Part shown: one piece after another, positions 8,002 through 16,296 of the stretch
Position numbering within the stretch: position 1 is the stretch's first letter
How the letters are laid out: each line of letters starts with the position of its first letter
NCBI GenBank assembly: GCA_937995595.1
Contig: CALKJW010000031.1
Span: 1 to 62,774, forward strand
Source: an uncultured Phycisphaerales bacterium
GTDB taxonomy: Bacteria; Planctomycetota; Phycisphaerae; Phycisphaerales; UBA1924
DNA length: 62,774 nt
Direction of reading: 5' to 3'
The notes under the pieces: model-generated
The model's input: only the letters and a program-made list of their open reading frames with translations
Told to the model about the DNA's origin: nothing
The model's database searches: none
Program-made: the position numbers and the translations under genes

Positions 8002-9876
8002 ATGGCCTTCGACCCGGTGCAGATCCTCTCCGAGCGCTTCGGCGCGGCGATCGCGCGGGCCTTCCCCGACGCCGCGGCGGGCGGCGCGCCCGACGCGCTC
8101 CTCAAGCCCACGCAGAACCCGAAGTTCGGCGACTTCCAGTGCAACGCCGCGATGCCGCTGGCCAAGGCCGTCGGCAGGCCGCCGCGCGAGGTCGCGCAGG
8201 CGATCATCGACGCCGCCGCGGCCGACGCCGACCTGGGCGCGATCGTCGAGCCGCTCTCGGCGGCGAGCATCGCCGGCCCGGGGTTCATCAACATCGCGCT
8301 GCGGTCCGACGCGCTCGCGGGGCTGCTGGCGAAGTTCGACACGCCCGCGCTGGGCATCGAGCCGCCCGCGACGCCGCAGACCATCGTCGTCGACCTCTGC
8401 GGAGTGAACCTCGCCAAGCAGATGCACGTCGGCCACCTGCGCGCGGTCGTCATCGGCGACGCGCTGGCGCGCACCTTCGAGCGCATCGGGCACAGGGTCA
8501 TCCGCCAGAACCACGTCGGCGACTGGGGCCTCCCCATCGCGATGGTCACCGCGCGCCTGCTGGAGATGCAGCGCGCCGGGCGCGACATCGCCGCGCTCGA
8601 CCTGGACGCCATCGAGAAACTCTACAGGGCCGCGCAGAAGGAGGCCGACGCCGACGAGCGGGGCCTGGCCGCGGCGAGAAAGTACGGCCTGGGCCCCAAG
8701 GCGCTGGCCGAACTCGAGGAGCAGGTGGCCGGGGCCGGCGAGTCGCTCGCCAGGGCCAAGGCGACGCTGGTCGCGCTGCAGAACCATGACCCGGAGACGT
8801 TCGCCGTCTGGCAGCGGATCGCCGACGTGACGATGCGCGAGTGCCTCGCCGTGTGCGCGCGCCTGGGCGCCAACGTCACCGCCGAGCACTCGGCCGGCGA
8901 GTCGTCCTACGCCGAGGAACTGGCGCCGATGGTCGATGAACTGGTCCGCCGCGGCATCGCCGAGGAGTCCGACGGCGCGCTGGTCATCCGCAACGAGGGC
9001 ATCGAGGAGCCGACGATCATCCGCAAGTCGGCCAAGGGGGGCGGCGGGTTCCTCTACGCCACGACCGACATCGCCGCGATCCGCCGGCGCGTGCAGAAAC
9101 TCGGCGCCGACCGCGTGATCTACTGCGTCGACGCGCGCCAGGCGCTGCACTTCAGGCAGGTGTTCGCCAGCGCGACGCGCGCCGGCTTCGCGACCAGGCC
9201 CGGCGCGGGCGCGCCCTCGCGCCTCGAGCACGCCGCGTTCGGCATGGTCCTCGGGCCCGACAACCGCCCCTTCAAGACGCGCACCGGCGAGAACGTCAAG
9301 CTCAGCGACCTGCTCGACGAGGCCGAGGAGCGCGCCGCCGCGGCGGTCCGCGAGAAGAACCCCGATCTGCCGCCCGACGAGGCCCGCGCCGTCTCGACCG
9401 CCGTCGCGATGGCCGCGATCAAGTACGTCGATCTCTCCAACGACCGCGCCAAGGACTACGTGTTCTCGTTCGACCGCATGCTCGCCTTCGAGGGCAACAC
9501 CGGCCCCTACCTGCTCTACGCGCTGGTGCGCATCCGCAGCATCTTCCGCAGGGCCGCGGAGCGCGGCGGCGCGGGCGACGCGTGGCGGCGCGCGCCGGTC
9601 GTCGTCGGCGGCAGGGAGGAGAAGGACCTGGCGCTCGCGCTGCTGCGGTACCCCGGCGCGGTCCGCTCGGTCGCCGAGTCGCTCGAACCGCACCGGCTCT
9701 GCCAGTACCTGTTCGAGCTGGCGCAGACCTTCAGCGTGTTCGTCACCAACTGCCACGTCCTCAACGCCGAGACCGACGCCCTGCGCGACAGCCGTCTGCG
9801 CCTGTGCGACATCACGCAGCGCGTGATGGCCGACGGCCTGTCGATGCTCGGCATCCGCCCGCTGGACCGAATGTAG
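8002..9876 (+). CDS. argS: Arginine--tRNA ligase
   Basis: 624 residues starting MAFDPVQILSERFG. ArgRS charges tRNA-Arg with arginine in the cytoplasm. The N-terminal Arg_tRNA_synt_N domain shows NPKFGDFQCNAAMPLAK. The class I signature is VNLAKQMHVGHLRAVVIGDAL with HVGH in place of HIGH, followed by NHVGDWGLPIAM. GENVKLSDLLDEA is the usual KMSK-less region. The DALR anticodon-binding domain closes with TNCHVLNAETDALRDSRLRL and LGIRPLDRM. The ATG at 8002 fits the conserved N-terminus; the frame is open upstream but reads as noise. It is a single gene, convergent with the CNNM/CorC gene only 16 bp away. Confidence 0.97.
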   Translation: MAFDPVQILSERFGAAIARAFPDAAAGGAPDALLKPTQNPKFGDFQCNAAMPLAKAVGRPPREVAQAIIDAAAADADLGAIVEPLSAASIAGPGFINIALRSDALAGLLAKFDTPALGIEPPATPQTIVVDLCGVNLAKQMHVGHLRAVVIGDALARTFERIGHRVIRQNHVGDWGLPIAMVTARLLEMQRAGRDIAALDLDAIEKLYRAAQKEADADERGLAAARKYGLGPKALAELEEQVAGAGESLARAKATLVALQNHDPETFAVWQRIADVTMRECLAVCARLGANVTAEHSAGESSYAEELAPMVDELVRRGIAEESDGALVIRNEGIEEPTIIRKSAKGGGGFLYATTDIAAIRRRVQKLGADRVIYCVDARQALHFRQVFASATRAGFATRPGAGAPSRLEHAAFGMVLGPDNRPFKTRTGENVKLSDLLDEAEERAAAAVREKNPDLPPDEARAVSTAVAMAAIKYVDLSNDRAKDYVFSFDRMLAFEGNTGPYLLYALVRIRSIFRRAAERGGAGDAWRRAPVVVGGREEKDLALALLRYPGAVRSVAESLEPHRLCQYLFELAQTFSVFVTNCHVLNAETDALRDSRLRLCDITQRVMADGLSMLGIRPLDRM

Positions 9877-9892
9877 CCTCCGCGCCGGCGGG

Positions 9893-11239
9893 TCACTTGG
9901 CCCGGTCGGCCTCGCGCGCCGCCGCGGCGGGCTCCGGCGCGGGCTCCTCGGGCCGCACCTGCACGCGCACGCGGACCACGCGCATCGGCGTCGCCTCCAG
10001 CACGGTGATGGTCGTGCGGCCCACCTGGATGCTCTCGTTGGTCTCGGGGATGCGACCGAACGCCGCGAGCACGTACCCCGCGATGGTGTCGTACTCCTCG
10101 GCCTCGGGGATCGCCGCGCCCAGCGGCTCCAGCGCGTCGTTGACGTCGTGGATCTCCGCGCGCGCGTCGCACTCGAGGATGCCCTCCTCGGCGCGCACCT
10201 CGATCCGCGGCGGTTCGTCCTCGGCCTTCTCGTACTCGTCGTGGATCTCGCCGAAGACCTCCTCGATGATGTCCTCGAGCGTCACGACGCCCGCGGTGCC
10301 GCCGTACTCGTCGGCAACCACCGCGATGTGCACGCGCCGCGCGACGAACTCGTCGAGCAGTTGCCGAACCGTCTTGGACTCGGGCACCACCATCGCCGGG
10401 CGCACGATCGTCCGCAGGTCGAACCCCCTGCCCGACTGCGTGCCCTCGCCCGCCAGCCAGCGCAGCAGGTCCTTGACGTAGAAGAACCCGGCGATGTCGT
10501 CGAGGCTGCCCCGATAGACCGGGATGCGCGAGTGCCGCGCACGCCGCACGAACGCCGCGATCTGACCGAGGTTGCTCGACAGGTCGATCGCCTCGATCTC
10601 GTTCCGCGGCGTCATGATCTGCTCGACCGTGCGGTCCTTGAAACGCATGACCGCCTCGATCATGTCGCGCTCGCGCTCGTCCACGCCGCCCTCGCGCTCG
10701 CCCTCGTCCAGCGCGCTGAGCACCTCGGCCTCCACGTCCGCCGCGGCGTCGTCGGGCCGGTTGCCCGACAGCCCGCGCACCGCGCGGTCGAACGCCGCGG
10801 CGATCGGGCGCAGCGGCGCGCCGACCGCGTGCGCCGCGCGCACCACCCCCGAGAGCGCGAACACCAGCCGCTCGCCCGCGTGAAGCGACACCGCCTCCGG
10901 GATGAACACGCCCAACACCCACAGCGCCAGCGCGGCCAGCGCGCCCCCCAGCAGCGCGTCGGGCCACTGCGGCGAGCCCACGCCCCGCAGCCACGCCACC
11001 CAGAACACCAGCGCGATCGTCGCGCCCAGGTTGAACGGCGTCCGCACCAGCGCGACCGCGCGCGCGTGCCCAGCCACGTCGTCCAGAATCGCCGCGACCC
11101 GGCGCTTCCGCGCCGCGTTCGACGAGGCCGACGCGATCTCCTCGAGCGTCGTCCGCACAAGGTCCACCAGCGACGCGTGCAGCGAACTCAGCACCGCGCC
11201 CACCGCCAGCAGCGCCAGGGCCAGCAGGCCGGGGTTCAT
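9893..11239 (-). CDS. CNNM/CorC (hemolysin C-like) transporter-associated protein
   Basis: 448 residues. An N-terminal DUF21/CNNM membrane domain (about 1-160) has hydrophobic helices MNPGLLALALLAVGAVLS, GATIALVFWVAW and LLGGALAALALWVLGVFIPE. Two CBS domains (about 205-330) contain VEQIMTPRNEIEAIDLS, HSRIPVYRG, FFYVKDLL and AVVADEYGGTAGVVTLEDIIEEVFGEI, the CorC/HlyC hallmark. A C-terminal CorC_HlyC domain (EYDTIAGYVLAAFGRIPE) follows. The family acts in Mg2+/Co2+ handling; 'hemolysin' is historical. Its ATG overlaps the ybeY stop by 4 nt (ATGA), so the pair is one transcription unit, an arrangement widespread in bacteria. Confidence 0.93.
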   Translation of the reverse strand: MNPGLLALALLAVGAVLSSLHASLVDLVRTTLEEIASASSNAARKRRVAAILDDVAGHARAVALVRTPFNLGATIALVFWVAWLRGVGSPQWPDALLGGALAALALWVLGVFIPEAVSLHAGERLVFALSGVVRAAHAVGAPLRPIAAAFDRAVRGLSGNRPDDAAADVEAEVLSALDEGEREGGVDERERDMIEAVMRFKDRTVEQIMTPRNEIEAIDLSSNLGQIAAFVRRARHSRIPVYRGSLDDIAGFFYVKDLLRWLAGEGTQSGRGFDLRTIVRPAMVVPESKTVRQLLDEFVARRVHIAVVADEYGGTAGVVTLEDIIEEVFGEIHDEYEKAEDEPPRIEVRAEEGILECDARAEIHDVNDALEPLGAAIPEAEEYDTIAGYVLAAFGRIPETNESIQVGRTTITVLEATPMRVVRVRVQVRPEEPAPEPAAAAREADRAK

Positions 11240-11811
11240 CGCGCGCCCTCCCCCGCCTCGGGCGCGGCGAACGTCCGGCCCACGCCGATCGCCTCCAGCA
11301 CGCGGTCCTCCTCCTCGTGCATCGCGCGGTGCCCGGCCTCGTCGTGGTCGTCAAACCCCAGACAGTGCAGCACGCCGTGCACGATGTACAGCAGCAACTC
11401 GCGCTCCACGTTCAGGCCGCGCGCCGCCGCCTGCCGACGGGCCTCGTCCGCGCACACCAGGATGTCGGTGTCCAGCGGCCCGCCCGCCGAAGGGTCGTCG
11501 CGAAGGTCAAAGGTCAGCACGTCCGTCGTGCCGGGTACACCCGAGTACTTCTCGTGGGCCACCGCCATCTCGTCGTCGCCGACGATCCGCACCCGGACCT
11601 CGCCGGCATACGCCAAGACACCCGCCGCGGCGGCCGCCCTGTCGGCCAGCCAGCGGAGACCCGCACGAGTCATAAGATCATGCGGATCAAGAACTTCCAT
11701 GCAACTGTGCTCGTCGGACTTCGGCTCCCGTGCCCCGCCACGCCCGCCGCGGCCGGCCGCCGCCGGCGCGCCGGGCCCGCCAATCCGCCGAGAGTTCCCG
11801 TGTGCGCTCAT
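11236..11811 (-). CDS. ybeY: Endoribonuclease YbeY (rRNA maturation factor)
   Basis: 191 residues from the ATG at 11811, which has a GGGAGGGAAG ribosome-binding site. The alternative ATG at 11700 would give 154 residues without the Gly/Ala/Arg-rich N-terminal extension, closer to the family length. The zinc motif is HGVLHCLGFDDHDEAGH, and EKYSGVPGTTDVLTFDL is the conserved N-terminal segment. YbeY is a metal-dependent single-strand RNase used in 16S rRNA 3'-end maturation and ribosome quality control. It is translationally coupled to the CNNM/CorC gene downstream. Confidence 0.93.
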   Translation of the reverse strand: MSAHGNSRRIGGPGAPAAAGRGGRGGAREPKSDEHSCMEVLDPHDLMTRAGLRWLADRAAAAAGVLAYAGEVRVRIVGDDEMAVAHEKYSGVPGTTDVLTFDLRDDPSAGGPLDTDILVCADEARRQAAARGLNVERELLLYIVHGVLHCLGFDDHDEAGHRAMHEEEDRVLEAIGVGRTFAAPEAGEGAR

Positions 11812-11847
11812 GGACGTTCTTCCCTCCCCGACCCGTGAATGTTCCAA

Positions 11848-11875
11848 ATGATACCGACTGCCAAGGTTTGAGCAA
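11848..11875 (-). promoter_or_regulatory. Putative sigma-70 promoter of ybeY-corC
   Basis: On the minus strand TTGCTC (11875-11870), a 16-bp spacer and TATCAT (11853-11848) lie about 40 bp upstream of the ybeY start. Confidence 0.55.
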
Positions 11876-11890
11876 CCCGTTGGGCGAGAA

Positions 11891-11914
11891 TTGTTCGTAT
11901 TTTGATAGGAACAA
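11891..11914. promoter_or_regulatory. AT-rich inverted repeat TTGTTC...GAACAA
   Basis: Perfect 6-bp arms TTGTTC (11891-11896) and GAACAA (11909-11914) flank an AT-rich 12-bp core. It sits just upstream of the promoter of ybeY and about 45 bp past the end of gatC. It could be a protein-binding site or part of a weak terminator for gatC. Confidence 0.35.
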
Positions 11915-11958
11915 CAGGCTTTGGCCGTCGTGGGGGCCCTTCGTTCGTGGACGTTCAC

Positions 11959-12282
11959 TCAGGCCCCGTCGCCCCCGCCGATGATCTTGGGGACGGCGAT
12001 CAGGCCACCTTCGGCGGCGGGGGCGATGTCCAGCAGTGCCTGCCGCGGCAGCGAGGGGCCGGGCTCATCGGGCCGCAGGCGGTTGGTTTCTTCGACGGGG
12101 TTGGCCAGCGGCTCGACGCCGGACAGGTCGAGGTCGCGGAGGCGCTCGACGTAGGCGAGCACCGCGCCGAGTTGGCCGCGGTAGCGCTCGACCTGCTCAT
12201 CGGTCAGCCCCAGCCGCGCCAGGTGCGCCACCTTGCGGACCTGCTCGGCGGTGAGGGGGGGAGGGTGGGGGGCACGGGACAT
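11959..12282 (-). CDS. gatC: Aspartyl/glutamyl-tRNA(Asn/Gln) amidotransferase subunit C
   Basis: 107 residues. GatC is the small subunit of the GatCAB complex that amidates mischarged Glu-tRNA-Gln or Asp-tRNA-Asn. The family signature is clear: LTAEQVRKVAHLARLGLTDEQ, then AVLAYVERLRDLDLSGVEPLANP, LRPDEPGPSLPR and the C-terminal FxVPKII-like segment (GGLIAVPKIIGG). The start MSRAPHPPPLTAEQ at 12282 gives a normal length; a longer frame upstream overlaps a terminator and is rejected. gatA and gatB are not in the window. Confidence 0.93.
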   Translation of the reverse strand: MSRAPHPPPLTAEQVRKVAHLARLGLTDEQVERYRGQLGAVLAYVERLRDLDLSGVEPLANPVEETNRLRPDEPGPSLPRQALLDIAPAAEGGLIAVPKIIGGGDGA

Positions 12283-12337
12283 TCTGGGGCATGCTACCAA
12301 TCCGACCCCGCGGCATGCAAGATTGGCGAAGAATGAC

Positions 12338-12365
12338 AAGGCCCCCGTCGCGTGACGGGGGCCTT
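12338..12365 (-). terminator. Intrinsic terminator after S9 peptidase
   Basis: A perfect 11-bp stem AAGGCCCCCGT/ACGGGGGCCTT with a short loop lies between the peptidase stop and gatC; a moderately T-rich stretch follows on the minus strand. Confidence 0.75.
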
Positions 12366-12393
12366 GACGTCAACACTGCGCTGTGGGCGTGGG

Positions 12394-14517
12394 TCAGTTT
12401 GAGCCCGCCGCCTCGCTCAGGCCGTTGATGAGTTCGACGCCCGCCGGCACGGTCAGGTTCGCGCCCTTGAGCGCGTCGCCGATCGGCTCGGCGCGCCCGC
12501 CGAGATTGGCCGCGAGGAACTGTTCGGCGATGGCGTAGAACGACAGCCGGTTCTCCGGCTTGCGGAAGCCGTGGCCCTCCTCGGGGTAGAGCACGTACGT
12601 GACCGGGATGTTGCGGTCCATCATGGCCTTGACGATCTGGTCGCTCTCGGCCTGCTTGACGCGCGGGTCGTTGGCGCCCTGCGCGATGAGCAGCGGCTTG
12701 GTGATCCGATCGACGAAGTGGATCGGGGAGCGCGACTTCAGGAAGGCGCGGCCCTCCTCGGTGCGGTGGTCGCCGGTCTTGCGGGTCAGCACGTCGATGT
12801 ACGGGCCCCAGTGCGGCGGGATGGAGTTGAGCAGCGTTTCAAGGTTCGACGGGCCGACGATGTCGACGCCGCAGGCGAACACGTCGGGCGTGAAGGTCAG
12901 GCCGACGAGCGTCGCGTAGCCGCCGTACGAGCCGCCGTAGATCGCGACCCTGGCCTTGTCGGCGATCTTCCTGTCGACCGCCCAGTTCACGGCGTCGATC
13001 AGGTCGTCGTGCATCTTGCCGGCCCACTCGAGGTTGCCGGCATTCAGGAAGCGCTTGCCGAAGCCCGTCGAGCCGCGGTAGTTGACGCTCAGCACGGCGT
13101 AGCCGCGGTTGGCCAGCCACTGGTGCTCGGGGTCGTAGCCCCAGTCGTCGCGCGCGGTGGGGCCGCCGTGCACGTTCAGCACCAGCGGCACAGGACGGTT
13201 GGGCACGCCGTCGTTGTCGGGGTCGGTGCCGGGCGGGAGCGTGAGGTAGGAGACGAGTTTGAGCCCGTCGCGCGCCGGGATGATCACCGCGTGCATGCGC
13301 GAGAGCGGGTACTTGTCCAGTTCGGGCTGGGTCTTGAACAGCAGCGTGCGGGTCGGCTTGCCCTCCCTGCCGACGCGGTCGTAGAGGTACACCGAGGGCG
13401 AGGCGCGGTCGGGGACGAACGCGACCGTCCAGTAGCGGTCGTCCAGCGAGCGACTGGTGACCAGCATCTTCGCCTCGTGGTCGATCTTCTTGAGGAACTC
13501 GAAGTCCCTGACGATGTCCTGGCTCAGGATCGTCCACCACGGCGTGTCGTAGGTGAACTCGACCGCCTGGATGCGGTTCTCCGTCGGGTGCGCGATGATC
13601 GCGCCCGCGTCGCAGTTGTCGCGCCCGATCACCTGGCTCCTGGCGCCCGTCGCCGTGTCGATCGCGACGATCGCCGCGGTGTCGCGCCCGCGGCTGTCGC
13701 GCGCGTAGAGCACCTTGCCCGAGGCGTCGAACATCAGCGGCTCGAAGTTGTCCACGTCCTCGGCCGGGATCTCCTGGAACGGCTCCCACGAAAGCGCCCC
13801 GTCGGCCGACTTCTGCGCCCGCAGCATCGCCATGCTGCCGTCGGGGTTGGGGCGCACGGCGAAACGCACCGCGAAGTTGTCATCGGTGACAAAGCCCAAG
13901 AAGCCCTGGTTCTCGGCCACCAGCGTCATCTCGCCGGTGGTGATGTTCACGCGGTACAGGTCGTGCAGCGCGGGGTTGCGCTTGTTCAGGCCGATGAGCA
14001 CCTCGTTGGGCACGCGGTGGCTGACGTTCTCGATGCGCGCCGCGGGCCGGAGTTTGTCGCCGCCGGGGAGCCGGATCGGCTCGCCGTCGGGCCCGAGGAT
14101 CTCCTCGAACGGCGTGAGGTCGCGCGCCGGGCCGCCGGCCTTCACGTCCTGGCTGTACACCTTCCAGTTCTCGTCGCCGCCCCTGTCCTGCACGTACAGG
14201 ATGTGGCTGCCGCTGTAGGCCCACGAGTAACTCGGGATGCCGCGCCCGCGGTCGGCCGTCACCGGCACGGCCTTCTCGATGTCGTCGATCGGCGCGACGT
14301 GGATGTTCATCACGCCGTCGACCGGCGCCAGGAACGCGATCCGCGTCCCGTCCGGCGAGACCCGCGCCTGCGAGCGCACCGGGTTGCCGAAGAACACGCT
14401 CCGCGGCACGAGCGGCGCGGACACGCGCGAGGCGTCCGGCGCGGCCTGCTGGCCCATCGCCGGAACCCATGCCGCCGCGCCGATCACCAACGGAACACTC
14501 AACGCCAAGGTCTTCAT
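12394..14517 (-). CDS. Secreted S9-family (prolyl oligopeptidase-like) peptidase
   Basis: 707 residues. A signal peptide (1-22, VPAMGQQ) precedes a WD40/TolB-like beta-propeller with SPDGTRIAFLAPVDG and PSYSWAYSGSHILYVQD. The C-terminal alpha/beta-hydrolase domain carries the triad: Ser530 in YGGSYGGYATL, Asp617 in QGANDPRV and His649 in PEEGHGF; VLNVHGGPTARD gives the oxyanion region. This is the acylaminoacyl-peptidase/dipeptidyl-peptidase branch of family S9. The start MKTLALSVPL at 14517 is supported by the signal peptide. It probably cleaves short peptides in the periplasm, complementing the secreted endoproteases further on. A terminator follows. Confidence 0.93.
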   Translation of the reverse strand: MKTLALSVPLVIGAAAWVPAMGQQAAPDASRVSAPLVPRSVFFGNPVRSQARVSPDGTRIAFLAPVDGVMNIHVAPIDDIEKAVPVTADRGRGIPSYSWAYSGSHILYVQDRGGDENWKVYSQDVKAGGPARDLTPFEEILGPDGEPIRLPGGDKLRPAARIENVSHRVPNEVLIGLNKRNPALHDLYRVNITTGEMTLVAENQGFLGFVTDDNFAVRFAVRPNPDGSMAMLRAQKSADGALSWEPFQEIPAEDVDNFEPLMFDASGKVLYARDSRGRDTAAIVAIDTATGARSQVIGRDNCDAGAIIAHPTENRIQAVEFTYDTPWWTILSQDIVRDFEFLKKIDHEAKMLVTSRSLDDRYWTVAFVPDRASPSVYLYDRVGREGKPTRTLLFKTQPELDKYPLSRMHAVIIPARDGLKLVSYLTLPPGTDPDNDGVPNRPVPLVLNVHGGPTARDDWGYDPEHQWLANRGYAVLSVNYRGSTGFGKRFLNAGNLEWAGKMHDDLIDAVNWAVDRKIADKARVAIYGGSYGGYATLVGLTFTPDVFACGVDIVGPSNLETLLNSIPPHWGPYIDVLTRKTGDHRTEEGRAFLKSRSPIHFVDRITKPLLIAQGANDPRVKQAESDQIVKAMMDRNIPVTYVLYPEEGHGFRKPENRLSFYAIAEQFLAANLGGRAEPIGDALKGANLTVPAGVELINGLSEAAGSN

Positions 14518-14611
14518 GCAGCATCTCCAACCCCGCCCCGCCCGCCCGCACCGGGAAGGTGTAGGGAACCGCCAAGTGTAGGTTTCAGCGGTGCTTCCGC
14601 CGCGAGCGTCG

Positions 14612-15355
14612 TCACGCTGTTGTTTGGGGTGCGGTCGGTCCCGCGCCGGTGACCTTGGCCAGCGCACGGTTGGCGATGTGGCCGATCACCGCCACCACGA
14701 TGATGGTCAGCACGATGCCGCCGATGACGACCTCGCGCGGGGCGCGGCCGGGGCTGAGCGTCTCGCTGGTCAGGTCCTGCACGCCCGAACCGAGATACAC
14801 CGCCAGCGCGGTGCGCGGCGCCATGCCGATGAGCGTCCCGAGCGCGAAGGGCGCGACCTTCACGCCCGCGCTGGCCATGACCAGGTTGGTCAGCGCGAAC
14901 GGTGAGTTCGGCGGCAGGCGCAGCAGGATGACGATGCCGAGGGTCTTGAGAAACCCGTGCCCGATCAGCGCGTCGCGGATCGCGCGGGCCTTCACGTTGG
15001 CCTCGATCATGTCCTCCACGCGGTGCCGCGAGACCGTCCGCGCCACCGTGTAGCCCAGCAGCGACGCGCCGACGAACCCCGTCAGCGCGGCGGGGAGGCC
15101 CAGCGCCATCTTGAAGCACCAGCCGCCGAGGATGGCCTGCGCGTACGTCGGCAGCATGCCCAGCCCGGCGAGGACGATGAACGCGCACACGTACACCGCC
15201 ACGCCCAGCGCGCCGTGCGACTGCAGCCACTCCGACACGGTCTTGATCTTCCACAGCAGCGCGATCCCCGCCAGCGGCGGCATCGCCACCCACGCCAGTC
15301 CCAGCAGGCCGGTCGGGCCCAGCGCGTAGAGAAACCGCGCGATGCGCACCGGCAT
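14612..15355 (-). CDS. TVP38/TMEM64 (DedA-superfamily) membrane protein
   Basis: 247 residues from the ATG at 15355; a longer frame with a GTG start at about 15412 is possible. Hydrophobic helices include TGLLGLAWVAMPPLAGIALLW, VAVYVCAFIVLAGLG, LGLPAALTGFVGASLLG, LGIVILLRL and VVIGGIVLTIIVVAVIG. The VTT/SNARE-associated core is recognisable in YTVARTVSRHR...LLRLPPNSPFALTNLVMASAGV and FALGTLIGMAPRTAL. Members of this superfamily are implicated in phospholipid scrambling; the bacterial role is not settled. It is divergent from the attenuator-like locus. Confidence 0.88.
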   Translation of the reverse strand: MPVRIARFLYALGPTGLLGLAWVAMPPLAGIALLWKIKTVSEWLQSHGALGVAVYVCAFIVLAGLGMLPTYAQAILGGWCFKMALGLPAALTGFVGASLLGYTVARTVSRHRVEDMIEANVKARAIRDALIGHGFLKTLGIVILLRLPPNSPFALTNLVMASAGVKVAPFALGTLIGMAPRTALAVYLGSGVQDLTSETLSPGRAPREVVIGGIVLTIIVVAVIGHIANRALAKVTGAGPTAPQTTA

Positions 15356-15459
15356 CGAAGCGGCAGTCTCCGCGCGCGAATCTGGAGAACCTGGCGAAGC
15401 GCTGTCGCTCACGGGCAACAGGCTAGGCACCGCCGTGCGCCGATTCGTGCGCGAGCCGC

Positions 15460-15487
15460 TTGACCGCGCCCGATTGTGTGGTACTCT
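15460..15487 (+). promoter_or_regulatory. Sigma-70-like promoter of leader ORF
   Basis: TTGACC (15460-15465), a 16-bp spacer and TACTCT (15482-15487). Transcription would begin at or just before the ATG at 15495, giving a leaderless message. Confidence 0.6.
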
Positions 15488-15494
15488 TGCTGCG

Positions 15495-15578
15495 ATGACC
15501 TTCTGCTTCGGCCAGTGGATGCACACGTGCCACACCGCCAAGGGCGGCGCGCGTTGTTCCCTGGTCCGGGCCGTGTAA
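15495..15578 (+). CDS. Putative leader peptide, 27 aa
   Basis: A short ORF (MTFCFGQWMHTCHTAKGG...) lies 7 nt past a good -10 box and ends 30 nt before an intrinsic terminator. It holds three Cys, two Phe, two His and one Trp. CCGCC (15535-15539), GGGCGGC (15542-15548) and the terminator arm GCCGCCC (15610-15616) are mutually complementary, so an antiterminator structure is possible. This is the architecture of ribosome-mediated attenuation. The alternative is a small RNA of about 140 nt that happens to contain an ORF. The regulated amino acid cannot be decided from the codons. Confidence 0.4.
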   Translation: MTFCFGQWMHTCHTAKGGARCSLVRAV

Positions 15579-15607
15579 GGCCTCCCCGATCAAGGACGCA
15601 TCCAACG

Positions 15608-15634
15608 CCGCCGCCCGCACGGGCGGCGGTTTTT
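15608..15634 (+). terminator. Intrinsic terminator/attenuator
   Basis: A perfect 9-bp stem CCGCCGCCC/GGGCGGCGG with a GCAC tetraloop is followed by TTTTT. Confidence 0.9.
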
Positions 15635-15713
15635 GTTTCCGACCCTGCCGATCCGCACGCCGCATCTGACCCGACCGCGATCCACCAAACTACACGCCGG
15701 AGGACCACCAGCC

Positions 15714-15998
15714 ATGAACGCGACCATCGCACCCGCCGAACCGATACGCGCCGCCGCGCCGGGCCTGCCCCGACCCGCTCTCATCGGCGCCGACAGCCCC
15801 GACCTGTCGGCCCGCGCGGGGATGTGCTCGACGCGGCGGCGTTCGGCCGACACGTGCGCGACCGGCGGCGAGCCCTCGGGAGGGGACGCGGCGCGCGGTG
15901 ACGATGAGCCCCCGCAACGCCCCGTGTGGCCGCCGCGCGGGACGGCGAGCACCGCGCTGCTGACCATCGGCCGCCCGCCGCGGGCGCTGCGCGTGTGA
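15714..15998 (+). CDS. Short orphan ORF downstream of attenuator
   Basis: 94 codons starting [22 protein letters not shown] strong ribosome-binding site GGAGGACCACCAGCC precedes the ATG, and the third-position GC of the first ~35 codons looks coding. After that the composition becomes Arg/Pro/Thr-rich and unlike a folded protein, which suggests a truncated or frame-shifted remnant of a once-longer gene. I recognise no family. It would be expressed only when the terminator at 15608-15634 is read through. Confidence 0.3.
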   Translation: MNATIAPAEPIRAAAPGLPRPALIGADSPDLSARAGMCSTRRRSADTCATGGEPSGGDAARGDDEPPQRPVWPPRGTASTALLTIGRPPRALRV

Positions 15999-16296
15999 GC
16001 GCGGAACAACCGGCGCGCAGGGTGTGTGCGGCGCGCCGTTCAACGGTCACGGATTGACCGAGCCGCCCGCGCGCGGAGACGCGCCGGGCGGCGATTGCAC
16101 GCGGATCGTTCACGCTGCGCGAAGCGCCGCTGAATCCGGCCCGTGCCGCTGCCCGAATCCTCATCCAGACCTCCGGACGGCCGCACGGCAGCGGAACCGC
16201 TGGAGCGTTGGGCCCACCGCGACAGCCGGGCGAGCGTGCGCTCGCCCACCGACCTGCCGGGATCCGTCCTCTCGATCACTCACGAAAGGACACCCC

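Noticed and set aside
6607-9756. 1049-codon open frame on the minus strand
   Set aside because: Antisense to argS and the fibro-slime gene; no domain signature.
12283-12339. Longer gatC start
   Set aside because: It would place coding sequence over the edge of the terminator hairpin, and the resulting N-terminus is not GatC-like.
15590-16009. 139-codon minus-strand ORF over the attenuator locus
   Set aside because: Would read through a strong terminator stem and has Arg/Ser/Pro-rich noise composition.
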